Assembly (NCBI RefSeq): GCF_910583865.1
Contig: NZ_CAJTYX010000007.1
Span: 1-64,000 of the forward strand
DNA length: 64,000 nt
From: an uncultured Muribaculum sp.
GTDB lineage: Bacteria; Bacteroidota; Bacteroidia; Bacteroidales; Muribaculaceae
Reading direction: 5' to 3'
Shown: one piece after another, positions 50,330 through 59,640 of the stretch
How positions within the stretch are numbered: the stretch's first letter is position 1
Layout of the letters: each line of letters opens with the position of its first letter
Notes under the pieces: model-generated
Seen by the model: the letters and a program-made list of their open reading frames with translations, nothing else
Databases searched by the model: none
What the model was told of the DNA's origin: nothing
Program-made: the position numbers and the translations under genes

Positions 50330-51643
50330 CTACTTTACGAATTCGAGCTTTACCGTCTGGTTATACTCCTTTACGGCCTTGTCACCGTCGTGGGGGTGTT
50401 GCGCGGTGAAGCGTGTGCACGTACTCTGCGAGATCTGGTCGATGTATTTGCCGCATACGGCTATCTCTGTGGCCGGACGCAGCCTTATCTGCACCTTCTC
50501 GCACGGGTTCTTCAGGGTGAACGTACCCTCGAAGAGCACATAGATACCGTCCTTGGGATATTCGTAGTTGTAGGTCACTGTCTCGCTCCAGTTCCCGCTT
50601 GCCCCCGAAAGGCCCTCGGTGGCGGTCAGTGTCACGGTCTTTGGAGTCATGATCGGCAACCATTCTCCGCCGTCGAGATATTCGGCCATCCAGTGGCCCG
50701 CGCAGCTCGAATATATGTGGCCGGTGAATTCAAATCGCATTGGCATCCCTGCCGGCACTTCGTCAAACGATTTGTTGCCGCACTCCAGGAGCCAGTAGTC
50801 TGTCGTGACGCATCCGCGTATCATGAGGTCGCCGTGTGTGCCGGTCTGTGTTCGCATACCTTTCCCGTCATCGGGACGGTCCGACTTGTCGGAGTTGTAG
50901 AAGCGTATCGAGCCTGTACCCGTGGTCGGGTTGGCGTATGCTTCGATAAATCCGGCTTTCGACTTCTTGAAGTTCATTGCGCCCCATGTCTGCTTGTATT
51001 CGTCGCTGTTGGCATCTATGGCCCATTCGGTGATGAGAGTGAGATCGAGTGCGGCCTGGGTGATGGTGAGGGTATAGTTCTTTCCGTCGATCGATACGGT
51101 TATGGTTGTAGTCACGTCCTCCATGGCCTGGTTGCGCGGGAAGCTCACCTTTACATCTGTCCGGCCGTCGCCCGAGGATGGCGTGAGGACGAAGTCCGGA
51201 TTGGATGCGACGGCTGTCCACGGGCCTTCTCCAAGCACGGTGAAGGCAGCTTCGGTGTCGCCGGCTTCCACGGTGATGTTCTTCACCGACACGCCTGTGG
51301 GTACTACACCTCTCTGGGTGATGTCGAAGGCTTTGGGCGTCACTCCGTCACCGATGAATTTTATGCGTCCCGTGCGGTCGTCATAGTCCTCGTTGGCGCT
51401 GACATCGATGGTGAATGTCGTCACATTGTGTTCGTTTGCCGCTTCCCTGATGGTGATCCACTCGCTGGAGTGGTTTACCACATACCTGACGTTGGAAGTG
51501 ACAGTCATGGTAATGGTACCTCCGTCGGCCTTTAAGGCTGCCTCCTTGTGCGACAGTTCCATGTAAGGAGCCGCATCGTCGTCGGAGCAGGCTGTCATCA
51601 TCGCTATGAGAGTGATGAAGAGTAGTCTTGAAAGGATTTTCAT
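50330..51643 (-). CDS. BACON-domain surface lipoprotein
   Basis: A 437-residue lipoprotein (MTACSDDDAA, Cys19). Residues about 28-110 are a BACON domain (MELSHKEAALKADGGTITMT, SSEWITI), followed by a second similar domain (GEGPWTAVASNPDF) and a C-terminal jelly-roll-like region with WMAEYLDGGEWLPI. BACON proteins are usually surface glycan or mucin binders or spacers. Its position 23 nt before SusC suggests a surface-binding partner of the SusCD complex. Confidence 0.8.
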   Translation of the reverse strand: MKILSRLLFITLIAMMTACSDDDAAPYMELSHKEAALKADGGTITMTVTSNVRYVVNHSSEWITIREAANEHNVTTFTIDVSANEDYDDRTGRIKFIGDGVTPKAFDITQRGVVPTGVSVKNITVEAGDTEAAFTVLGEGPWTAVASNPDFVLTPSSGDGRTDVKVSFPRNQAMEDVTTTITVSIDGKNYTLTITQAALDLTLITEWAIDANSDEYKQTWGAMNFKKSKAGFIEAYANPTTGTGSIRFYNSDKSDRPDDGKGMRTQTGTHGDLMIRGCVTTDYWLLECGNKSFDEVPAGMPMRFEFTGHIYSSCAGHWMAEYLDGGEWLPIMTPKTVTLTATEGLSGASGNWSETVTYNYEYPKDGIYVLFEGTFTLKNPCEKVQIRLRPATEIAVCGKYIDQISQSTCTRFTAQHPHDGDKAVKEYNQTVKLEFVK

Positions 51644-51673
51644 GATTTGTTTTTGAGGTTAATATTGTTTGAT

Positions 51674-53848
51674 TCATTTTCCGTTGAGAGGGGTCGACGC
51701 CGAGGCCTCAAGGGCATCTGTCGCGGCGTCGATCTTTGCAAGGCACATGTGTCGGAACTCCTTCCAGTCGTAGCACTGTCCCTTCTTCGTTGAGGTGAGG
51801 GGGAACGACAGCGCTTTCCCGTTGAGGAGCACTTTCACGAGCACGCGCTGATTGTCGGGACGCCGGAAGAAAACGAAGCTTACCTTCGAGGCCATGGGTA
51901 TGCGCCATGTCTGCCAGAAATCTTTTACATCGTCGAGATTATCGGTGACTTGGCCCCATGAGTCGGCTTCGAGCAGGGCGAGGAGAGCCATCATGCAGCC
52001 GTCGTGGCCGAAGCGCATGCGTGCTCCGCGTCGTCCGGCAGCGAGATCGTCGTCGGCGTTTGCCACGATGTTGTCGAGCATGCGTGCCGCCTGCTGCCAA
52101 CCCCGGCCGAGGTTTACGGCGTGGCGTCCTTTCTGCATGTACTGTCTTACATTGTCGGCTTCCCACATGGCCTCGGTTTCCACGGGTGTAAACAGCTCGG
52201 AGAATGACTCCGGACGGTCGAGCGCTGGAGCGGCGTTGGACAGGGTGAACATAGCCTCGCACAGCTTTACGGCATCGAAGCGTGCGGCGGCACTGTCGGG
52301 CCGGACAAATATGCGGGCAAGCCATGCGGGAAGGTCGACATGGGTGCTTACGAAGTCGCGCCATAACGGATACCATCGTCCTGAGCTTGAACGCATCTCC
52401 TCGTCGATGGGGAGCTTGGTGGGACAGTCGTTGGCATATGGATTGAGCCATATATGATAGCGGCTGCTGACATCGCCCGACACCTTAACTCCGGGACATA
52501 GGCGCCCTACAGCTCCGTTGAATGCCTCCATTGACCGGGCCGTGCGCATCACATTGGTAGACTGGGACCGGACGATGGCGCCGGGGGCCAACACCTCGGG
52601 ATATTCCCGGAGGAGTTTTGCAGCATAAGCTTCCCACTGGCGCGCTCCGGCGGCGGTGAGGTCGCCCGTGCGCATCTTTACCGACGGCCACAGGGCATGC
52701 AGGCGGTCGAGAATGATGCTTCCGAGTGGTGTGAGCAGCCGGGTGGAGTCGCCCCATTCAAGGACCTCTTTCACGAGCGGGAGCACCGGGGCGCTGTCGA
52801 TGTGGCGTATGCCGTGGCGGCAGTATGTGCTGATCATGAAAGGGACGTAGCCTTCGGGTGCCGTGCGGTCCTCCACCTCTGTGAACGGGTCAACGCGGTA
52901 TGTGCCGCGCCACAAGGTGGGATCCGGCATCTCGGGCAGAGTCACTGAGTAGATGAGCGCACTGTTGGTGTTGACGAGCATCCTGTCGCCGTCGACCATC
53001 AGCGCCTCGCACTCCTGGCGGATGAGGCTGTCGAGATCCACACGTGCTGTCACACATCGGCTGTCGAGGTCGTAGACACGGATTTTGGAGGTAGTGGCCG
53101 GATATTTGTCACCGAATCCGAAAGAGTAGAAGATTTTGCCATCATGGATGCACCCCGACTGTGTGGCATATGCGTCCATGTCGAACACGGCTTGCTCAAC
53201 CACATCGTCGGCACCGAGCCTCACGAATTTTCCTTCGGAAATCGCGGGCAGCCGGAAGCGCGTGGCCACAAGCTTGTTGTGGGCGAATGTCGGCATCGCG
53301 GCCGGCACAGTGCGCACTCTTCCCGAGAGAACCCACAGCGAGACTCTTTCCCTGTCGATGAGCCATGATGGTGCGCCGAATATGGTGTTAAGCTCGCTCT
53401 TGGCCCATCCTGCGGTGTCAAGTTCGATAGTCTGCACAAGGCTCGAACTCCATTTGCCATCCTTGCGGCTTACGCTCTCCACATGGCATCGCATGTCGAG
53501 GGCGCTTTTGGGCTGCGCCACAGAGAGGTATATCACCGGCATCTCCGCGCCAGGAAGTCGCTCTATGCCGAAATTGGCCTGGTTGCAATGGTTGGCCGGT
53601 GATGATGACTCCACATCGAACTCTCCTGCATTGCGGAGAGAGCCGCTACTGCGGTCGTAGACCGTGCAGTGACCTCCGTGCTCGAATGCCAGCAAAAGGT
53701 CGCCCCACAGGGCCATCCCTTGCTGTGAACGGCGTGAGGCATCCTTGGTGTAGGCTACCTCGCATCGAGTGTCGGCCGCACGGGACTCCTGGGGCGGCAT
53801 CCCGGTAATGACGCCGGCAAGCAGCAGATATGTCAGTCCTTTCTTCAT
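51674..53848 (-). CDS. Beta-propeller-like/histidine-phosphatase (phytase-type) fusion
   Basis: A 724-residue exported protein. Residues about 27-320 have repeated four-strand patterns (MALWGDLLLAFEHGGHCTVY, GKIFYSFGFGDKYPATTSKI, DRMLVNTNSALIYSV) like a beta-propeller. From about 338 the clade-2 histidine phosphatase follows: catalytic RHGIRH at 344-349, IVRSQSTNVMRTARSM, and the proton-donor region RFGHDG (His615, Asp616). Such enzymes include phytases and MINPP-like inositol polyphosphatases. The usual RHGxRxP is RHGIRHI here. Its start overlaps the symporter stop by 4 nt. Confidence 0.8.
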   Translation of the reverse strand: MKKGLTYLLLAGVITGMPPQESRAADTRCEVAYTKDASRRSQQGMALWGDLLLAFEHGGHCTVYDRSSGSLRNAGEFDVESSSPANHCNQANFGIERLPGAEMPVIYLSVAQPKSALDMRCHVESVSRKDGKWSSSLVQTIELDTAGWAKSELNTIFGAPSWLIDRERVSLWVLSGRVRTVPAAMPTFAHNKLVATRFRLPAISEGKFVRLGADDVVEQAVFDMDAYATQSGCIHDGKIFYSFGFGDKYPATTSKIRVYDLDSRCVTARVDLDSLIRQECEALMVDGDRMLVNTNSALIYSVTLPEMPDPTLWRGTYRVDPFTEVEDRTAPEGYVPFMISTYCRHGIRHIDSAPVLPLVKEVLEWGDSTRLLTPLGSIILDRLHALWPSVKMRTGDLTAAGARQWEAYAAKLLREYPEVLAPGAIVRSQSTNVMRTARSMEAFNGAVGRLCPGVKVSGDVSSRYHIWLNPYANDCPTKLPIDEEMRSSSGRWYPLWRDFVSTHVDLPAWLARIFVRPDSAAARFDAVKLCEAMFTLSNAAPALDRPESFSELFTPVETEAMWEADNVRQYMQKGRHAVNLGRGWQQAARMLDNIVANADDDLAAGRRGARMRFGHDGCMMALLALLEADSWGQVTDNLDDVKDFWQTWRIPMASKVSFVFFRRPDNQRVLVKVLLNGKALSFPLTSTKKGQCYDWKEFRHMCLAKIDAATDALEASASTPLNGK

Positions 53849-55572
53849 GCGGTGACAACCTTTTTATTGCGTGAATCTACCATTCGGTATGCCAGATATA
53901 TGATTATGAGCGACGCTATGATGATGCACGTGGCGGTCATTATGCAGCGCACCGCCGGATCGTAGACCTCGGTGCACATGAGATACACGAGCAGCAGGGC
54001 AATCGCGCCGAGCGTCACGAGGAAGCAGTTGACGGCCATGAAGGAGTAGGACTTCACAGCGCTCCGCGTGGCCTCGTCGGGCTGTAGGTCGGCGCTCTTG
54101 TCCTCCATGGCGGCTACCTTTGTATAGCCGGGGCATACGTATCCTTTCATGTAGCCTCGCAATTGTAGCGCCGCCATGAGGGCGACCGGCAGGAGGAGTC
54201 CTACGGTGGCTTCAAGCACCTGGTTGTTGACTATCCCGGCAAGGGTGAACTTCATGGTGATGCCTATCGCGTAGGTGGCGAGCATCGACCATATTACCTG
54301 ACGACCGTTGATGCGGCTCGACAGCAGACCCCACACCGAGGGGATGAAAAGAGGTGCGATCACCATGGTAAGGATTGTCACCACCACACGCTCCGCGCCT
54401 CCCATAAGCGGGATGAGCAATGCTATGGCGATTATGGCTACGCCGAATGCGAGCGTGAACAGACGTCCGGCCTTGATAAGCGTCCGATCCTTGGCCTGCG
54501 GATGGGCAGCCCCGTATATCTGATAGGTGAACACGTTTGCATAGACGTTGAGCGTGCCCGACACGCAGCTGAGTGTGGCCGAGATCATCGCTGCGAGCAT
54601 CACACCGAGCATCCCTTTCATGAGCACCGTCTGGCTCATGAGTATGTAGGCTTGCTCGGGATTGGCCTCGGGATTTATGGTGCGGTAGACCATGGCGGGG
54701 AGATACCACAGGATAGGGGTGAGGAGATACAGCACTCCGACGAGGTAATTGCTGCGACGGGCATCGCGCGCGGTGGGGACACTGATGTAGCGCTGCACGA
54801 AAGGCCAGTCGCCGCCCATCTGGAAGATGTTCAGCCCCGTCCACAGCAGAAGCCATATCCATGGATATTCTCCGGAGGAGAGGTCGAAGTAGGTGGATGG
54901 GAGCGACGGAGAGTTGATGAAATTGTCGACTCCTCCTATTGTGTGGAGCGATAGCGGAATCATGAACAGCACAACGGTGATGAGCACGCCGAACTGTATG
55001 ACATCGGTCATGAGTACGGCGAGGAAACCGCCCGCGATAGTGTAGACAAGAGTGATGACCCCAAGGATTACCACTGCCCACGCTATGGAAAGGTGGCCCG
55101 AGGCGTCGGCGAGGAAGTGTCCTTCCGGAAGAATCATCAGCGTCGACATCACCACGGCTATGGCGTAGAGGGCCACGCCGGTGTGAACGCCGCGCCCGAT
55201 TATCCCCGCTATGGTGTAGAAATCGACGGTGGTCTTGCCGAAGCGTACCGCTATGAAATCGCCCGGAGAGTTGATTTTTATCTGTCGCCATTTGCCGGCG
55301 AGCCATCGTCCGGTCACCAGGCATGCCACTCCTACGAGGTTGCCGATGATGACAGCCACGATGCCTGAGCGGTAGGCCACACCTCCCCACACCACGAATG
55401 TGCTTGCCGAGAATATGGTCATGTAGGTCGACATCCCCGACAGCCACCATGAGGAGCTGCGGCCGGCGATGAACATGTCCTCCGAACTTTTTATGCGGCG
55501 CGACATGAGCCAGCTGACGGCGATCAGCCCGAGGAAATAAAGGAACAATACTATGTAATTCAGTGAATCCAT
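53845..55572 (-). CDS. Sodium:solute symporter (SSS family)
   Basis: A 575-residue inner-membrane protein with about 13-14 helices. SSS hallmarks: FIAGRSSSWWLSGMSTYMTI near residues 34-53, the sodium-site region FSASTF, YTIAGGFLAVLMTDVIQFGV and the family-typical GLNIFQMGGDWPFVQRYISV. SSS members carry sugars, myo-inositol, sialic acid, proline and similar solutes. Placed between a polyol-type dehydrogenase and a phosphatase, it probably imports the dephosphorylated polyol or sugar. Confidence 0.92.
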   Translation of the reverse strand: MDSLNYIVLFLYFLGLIAVSWLMSRRIKSSEDMFIAGRSSSWWLSGMSTYMTIFSASTFVVWGGVAYRSGIVAVIIGNLVGVACLVTGRWLAGKWRQIKINSPGDFIAVRFGKTTVDFYTIAGIIGRGVHTGVALYAIAVVMSTLMILPEGHFLADASGHLSIAWAVVILGVITLVYTIAGGFLAVLMTDVIQFGVLITVVLFMIPLSLHTIGGVDNFINSPSLPSTYFDLSSGEYPWIWLLLWTGLNIFQMGGDWPFVQRYISVPTARDARRSNYLVGVLYLLTPILWYLPAMVYRTINPEANPEQAYILMSQTVLMKGMLGVMLAAMISATLSCVSGTLNVYANVFTYQIYGAAHPQAKDRTLIKAGRLFTLAFGVAIIAIALLIPLMGGAERVVVTILTMVIAPLFIPSVWGLLSSRINGRQVIWSMLATYAIGITMKFTLAGIVNNQVLEATVGLLLPVALMAALQLRGYMKGYVCPGYTKVAAMEDKSADLQPDEATRSAVKSYSFMAVNCFLVTLGAIALLLVYLMCTEVYDPAVRCIMTATCIIIASLIIIYLAYRMVDSRNKKVVTA

Positions 55573-55587
55573 GGCATTCGGTTGGTG

Positions 55588-56637
55588 TTATGGATTGATT
55601 CTGACTGCGGCCTTTACGATGTTGGCCTTGTCGCTGACGCTTCGGTCCATGGCTTCCTGTATGTCGCACAGGTCGAATATGTGCGTGGCTACATCCTTTA
55701 GGTTCACACGTCCCTTGGCCACAGCCTCTATGGCCATAGGATAGATGTGGCGGTAGCGGAACACACTCTTGAACGTGAGTTCTTTGTCAATGAATAGCGA
55801 TATGGGCAGGGTGAGTTCCCCGGTCTTGCTATAGCCCACGAGCACTATCGTGGAACCTTTGCGTGCCACCTCGATGGCCTGGCGTGTGGTGATTTCAGTG
55901 CCTGCGGTCTCGATTGACAAGTCGATGCCCTCGCCTCCGGTAAGTTCGGCGATACGTTCCACCGTATTCTCTTGCGCCGCGTTGACTACGGCGGAGGCGC
56001 CTAACTTCAACGCTTTTTCAAGACGCTTCGGCATTACATCGACTACGATTATCTCCGACACGCCCTCGGCTTTTAGGGCCATCATGCACACCAGTCCTAT
56101 GCATCCGGCTCCGAACACCACTGCTTTCTGCCCGGCATGCGCTCCCCCCTGGTTGGCGGCATGGAATCCTATCGCCAACGGTTCGATAAGGGCGCCTTCA
56201 AGATTGCTTACGTTGTCAGGGAGCTTGAAGCAGAGGTCGGCGGGATGGACGGCATACTCCTGGAACACGCCGTCGACCGGAGGAGTGGCGAAGAACACCA
56301 CGTCGGGACAGAGATTGTATTTGCCTTCGCGGCAATAGCGGCAGTGGCCGCATGTCTTTCCCGGTTCGAGGGCCACACGGTCGCCGAGACTCAGGCCGTT
56401 GACCCCTTCTCCGAGGGCCACCACCTCTCCGGCGGCTTCATGTCCGAGCACGAAGGGAGGCTCCACGATGTAGTTGCCGATACGTCCGCTTTCATAATAA
56501 TGTATGTCGGACCCGCAGATTCCCACGTAGTCGATTTTCACAAGTACCTCACCTTTTGCAGGGACCGGGACAGGACGTTTGATGAGTCCCATTTTCCCGA
56601 TGCCGTTCATCACGGCCACGTTCATGTTTTCTTTCAT
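55588..56637 (-). CDS. Zinc-dependent polyol/sorbitol-type dehydrogenase
   Basis: A 349-residue medium-chain dehydrogenase. Catalytic zinc ligands lie in VGICGSDIHYYESG and LGHEAAGEV, the structural zinc four-cysteine lobe is CGHCRYCREGKYNLC, and the NAD loop is FGAGCIG. GSDIHYYESGRIG and the overall pattern fit sorbitol/xylitol dehydrogenases, which oxidise polyols to ketoses. It is the first gene of the minus-strand operon, facing the LacI gene, so it is probably the first cytosolic step for the imported compound. Confidence 0.9.
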   Translation of the reverse strand: MKENMNVAVMNGIGKMGLIKRPVPVPAKGEVLVKIDYVGICGSDIHYYESGRIGNYIVEPPFVLGHEAAGEVVALGEGVNGLSLGDRVALEPGKTCGHCRYCREGKYNLCPDVVFFATPPVDGVFQEYAVHPADLCFKLPDNVSNLEGALIEPLAIGFHAANQGGAHAGQKAVVFGAGCIGLVCMMALKAEGVSEIIVVDVMPKRLEKALKLGASAVVNAAQENTVERIAELTGGEGIDLSIETAGTEITTRQAIEVARKGSTIVLVGYSKTGELTLPISLFIDKELTFKSVFRYRHIYPMAIEAVAKGRVNLKDVATHIFDLCDIQEAMDRSVSDKANIVKAAVRINP

Positions 56638-56981
56638 GATATATTTTCAGAAATGTTAAATGTCTGATTGGTAGAATTTATGACATAAAATTATAAAGCC
56701 TCGCGACTTCATGGAAATGATTTAACGCTTTTATTTTTCGCAACCGTTCCCGCAATCGGTTGCGGTTTCCTCAATCGGTTGCGGTGCCGGGTTAGGCGCA
56801 GGGGTGTAAGACCTCAACCGTTTGCGGACTGCGCAACCGTTCCCGATACGCCTCTTGTTCGCTTTTTTCCTGAACTTGATTTTTTATTAGTGGAATTTGC
56901 CTAAATTTGACATGGACAAATAGGCGTGAATTCCTCCCGGAATGGAATATCAGGGCCTCCGAATTCAAAATCTGATATCTG
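56638..56981. promoter_or_regulatory. Divergent LacI control region with five operator-like sites
   Basis: Sites: CGCAACCGTTCCCG (56739-56752), CGCAATCGGTTGCG (56751-56764), TCAATCGGTTGCG (56771-56783), TCAACCGTTTGCG (56814-56826) and CGCAACCGTTCCCG (56832-56845). The common pattern is CGCAANCGNTTGCG with a central CG, as in LacI-family operators; the first and last are identical and match mainly in one half. A plus-strand TAAATTTG (56902-56909) with TTG 23 nt upstream is the likely lacI promoter. No clear minus-strand -7 box was found. Confidence 0.75.
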
Positions 56982-58001
56982 ATGCGATACGTTACAATAA
57001 AAGATATAGCGGACGCGCTCGGCATTTCCAAGTCGAGCGTATCACGTGCTCTGGCGGGAGATATACGCAACGTCAGTCCGTCGACTATTGAACGCGTCCG
57101 CGCCAAGGCGCTGGAGATGGGATATCGTCGTAATATGACGGCTGTGAATCTTCGCGCCAAGGCCAACAAGATCATAGGCATAATAGTGCCTGAGATAACC
57201 ACGCCCTTTTCGATGGCTTTCGTCACGACGGTGCAAGAAGCAGTGCAGCCGCTCGGCTACAGGGTGCTGATCGCCGTTTCGAGCGAGGATCCTGCGCGCG
57301 AACGACAGAATCTCGACATGTTCGAGAACGGGCGTGTCGACGGGCTGCTGGTGTCGGTTACCCATAATCTGGCCAACCGCGACCATTTTGAGAATCTGGT
57401 CCGCTCCAATTTCCCTATAGTGTTTTTCGACCGTACCATACGCGACCTTCAATGCTCGTCGGTCTGTTCCAACGACGGACTTATGTCGTTCTTCCTTGTA
57501 GAGCATCTCATACGCAGCGGTCGTCGGCGCATAGTGAACCTTGCCGGGCCGTCATACATAGAAAACTCGCGTGCGCGTTCGCAGGGATACCGCGAGGCGC
57601 TTGAGAAATTCCACATACCTGTCGACCGCCGTCTTGTTGTGTCGACCGGTGGAGTGTCGGTTGAGGATGGCGCGTCTGCCGTGGAACGCTTGCTTGACGG
57701 AGGCATAGACTTCGATGCAATATACTGCTTTACCGAGACGCAGGCTCTCGGGGCAAAACGTACGCTTCAGGAACGTAATATCGTGATTCCGCAGGATGTG
57801 GCCATATGTACCATGTCCGGCACCGAGCTGTCGTCGTTCGTCTATCCGCAGATTACGGCAGTGGAGCAGAACGTGGTTGAGATGGCCCGCATTGCCGTGC
57901 GTCTGCTTTTGGAGAAGATCGACATACCGAGCGCACCACAGCAGAACATCACGCTCCACTCGTCGCTGATTGTGCGCGGCTCTACCACTTCGGAAGAATA
58001 A
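56982..58001 (+). CDS. LacI-family transcriptional regulator
   Basis: A 339-residue regulator. The helix-turn-helix VTIKDIADALGISKSSVSRA (4-23) and the hinge (MGYRRNMTAVNLRAKANKII) are typical, followed by a two-lobe periplasmic-binding-like effector domain (IGIIVPEITTPFSMAFVTTV, DGLLVSVTHNL, FDRTIRDLQCSSVCSNDGLM). It likely represses the divergent dehydrogenase-SusCD operon and its own unit until a sugar or polyol binds. Multiple operator copies lie just upstream. Confidence 0.93.
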   Translation: MRYVTIKDIADALGISKSSVSRALAGDIRNVSPSTIERVRAKALEMGYRRNMTAVNLRAKANKIIGIIVPEITTPFSMAFVTTVQEAVQPLGYRVLIAVSSEDPARERQNLDMFENGRVDGLLVSVTHNLANRDHFENLVRSNFPIVFFDRTIRDLQCSSVCSNDGLMSFFLVEHLIRSGRRRIVNLAGPSYIENSRARSQGYREALEKFHIPVDRRLVVSTGGVSVEDGASAVERLLDGGIDFDAIYCFTETQALGAKRTLQERNIVIPQDVAICTMSGTELSSFVYPQITAVEQNVVEMARIAVRLLLEKIDIPSAPQQNITLHSSLIVRGSTTSEE

Positions 58002-58022
58002 TCATTGACAGAAATAAAGAAT

Positions 58023-59603
58023 ATGAGAACTTTATTAGCTACGATGCTTTCGGTGGCGGCAATGGGAGCATTCGCTGAAACCGTCGTCGAGGGAACAGTA
58101 TCGACCCTCTCCGGCGAGCCTTTGCAGTCGGTAGCAGTGTCCGACGGGCATAATGTGGTGATGACCGATGCCGACGGGCGTTACCGGCTTTCATCACCGC
58201 TTGATCTCGGTTACGTGTTCGTGTCGTCGCCCGACGGTTTCGAACCTGCGGAGATGATAGCCAACCGTCCGAAGTTCTGGCAACAAGTGTCACCGGGGAA
58301 GGATGTCCGCGCGGATTTCCGGCTCAGGAAATTACCCGTCGACTCGTCGCTTGCCGTGATAGCAGTGGCCGATCTCCAGATTTCCAACCGTGCCGGTGAC
58401 CGCGAGCGCCTGCGCGGACTATATGTGCCGGATATGAACCGCGCCGTAGATTCGCTCCGGCAGCGCGGACTTAGTCCTATAGTCATCACGCTTGGCGACC
58501 AGACGTGCGACCACTACTGGTATGACAACAATTATGGTTTGTCGGACTTCAACGCCGACTTCACTGTAGCCGCGCCCGTCTACCATACTATGGGCAACCA
58601 CGACAACGACCCTTATTTCGAGGGCGATATTCCGGGTGCATCAACCTGGCACAAGGTGAACGGCCCGTCATATTATTCGTTCAACCGTGGAGGATGCCAT
58701 TTCGTGGTGCTTGACAATATACTTTACAGAAACGAGGGTGCTACGCCGGGCCATCACGGCAAACGCAACTATCGCACCGGTATTACATCCGAGCAGCTCG
58801 ATTGGCTTGAGCGCGACCTTGCCACGGTGTCCGACAAGTCGACTCCGCTGTTCCTTACCATGCATGGCATATTGCTCAGCTATCCGGTGGCCGACGGTGA
58901 CACCGTGAAGAGCGTCTATCGCATGACCGACGGCGGCTCGCGTCTTGATTCGCTGCTTGCACCGTTCAGCCGTGTCAACGTACTCTCCGGGCATGCACAC
59001 AACAGCCATTTCCAGCACACCCCCGACGGACGCATACGCGAATACAACTATCAGGCGGCATGCGGCACGTGGTGGCCTGCCAAAATCAAGCCGGCGCAGC
59101 CCAACTTCTGGATGGGGTGTGACGGTGCTCCCTGGGGGTATGCCATATGGGACTTCTCGACACCAGAACCTTTGCATACCTACAAGGGGTTTGCCATGAG
59201 TCCGGACTATCAGATGCGGATCTACGACCTTAATTGCATGGAAATCGGCGATACGACAATCACGAAAGAATATATGCCCGGCGCCCGGGCCAACCGCAAC
59301 GTGATCCTGGCCAACGTGTGGGCCTATGAGCCCGGGTGCAAGGTGCGTATATTGGAGGATGGACGTGATCTTGAGGTGACACGTGTGAAAGCCCGCGATC
59401 CGCTCCACTTTATGCTACGTGCCATACCGCTGACGGCTGCCGGGGTCAATGTCAATAAGGCGTTGATGCCCGAGAACACGGCCCACATGTTCCGTGCGCG
59501 TGCCTCTCGTCCCGATACCCCGGTGACCGTCGAGTTTACCGACCTTAATGGGCGCACTTTCACCACTACGCTCTCTCGTCCGGCGCCCCCTTCAATCAAG
59601 TGA
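58023..59603 (+). CDS. Calcineurin-like phosphoesterase (paralogue of 42405-44045)
   Basis: A 526-residue exported protein, started at the ATG at 58023 to give the signal MRTLLATMLSVAAMGAFAET. It has the same three-part layout as the 42405 protein: metallophosphatase-N (VVEGTVSTLSGEPLQSVAVS), core and C-terminal beta domain. Motifs: VADLQISN, TLGDQTCD, MGNHDND, MHGI and SGHAHNSH. It lacks the lipobox of its paralogue, so it is probably periplasmic rather than surface-bound. It follows lacI by 21 nt, so it is likely autoregulated with it. Confidence 0.9.
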   Translation: MRTLLATMLSVAAMGAFAETVVEGTVSTLSGEPLQSVAVSDGHNVVMTDADGRYRLSSPLDLGYVFVSSPDGFEPAEMIANRPKFWQQVSPGKDVRADFRLRKLPVDSSLAVIAVADLQISNRAGDRERLRGLYVPDMNRAVDSLRQRGLSPIVITLGDQTCDHYWYDNNYGLSDFNADFTVAAPVYHTMGNHDNDPYFEGDIPGASTWHKVNGPSYYSFNRGGCHFVVLDNILYRNEGATPGHHGKRNYRTGITSEQLDWLERDLATVSDKSTPLFLTMHGILLSYPVADGDTVKSVYRMTDGGSRLDSLLAPFSRVNVLSGHAHNSHFQHTPDGRIREYNYQAACGTWWPAKIKPAQPNFWMGCDGAPWGYAIWDFSTPEPLHTYKGFAMSPDYQMRIYDLNCMEIGDTTITKEYMPGARANRNVILANVWAYEPGCKVRILEDGRDLEVTRVKARDPLHFMLRAIPLTAAGVNVNKALMPENTAHMFRARASRPDTPVTVEFTDLNGRTFTTTLSRPAPPSIK

Positions 59604-59640
59604 GATGTAGGAGTTGTGTATGGATACTGAACGTTTTCCT

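Noticed and set aside
54212..55669. A 485-codon minus-strand frame overlapping the symporter gene
   Set aside because: It is Arg/His-rich without domains; the symporter frame is unambiguous.
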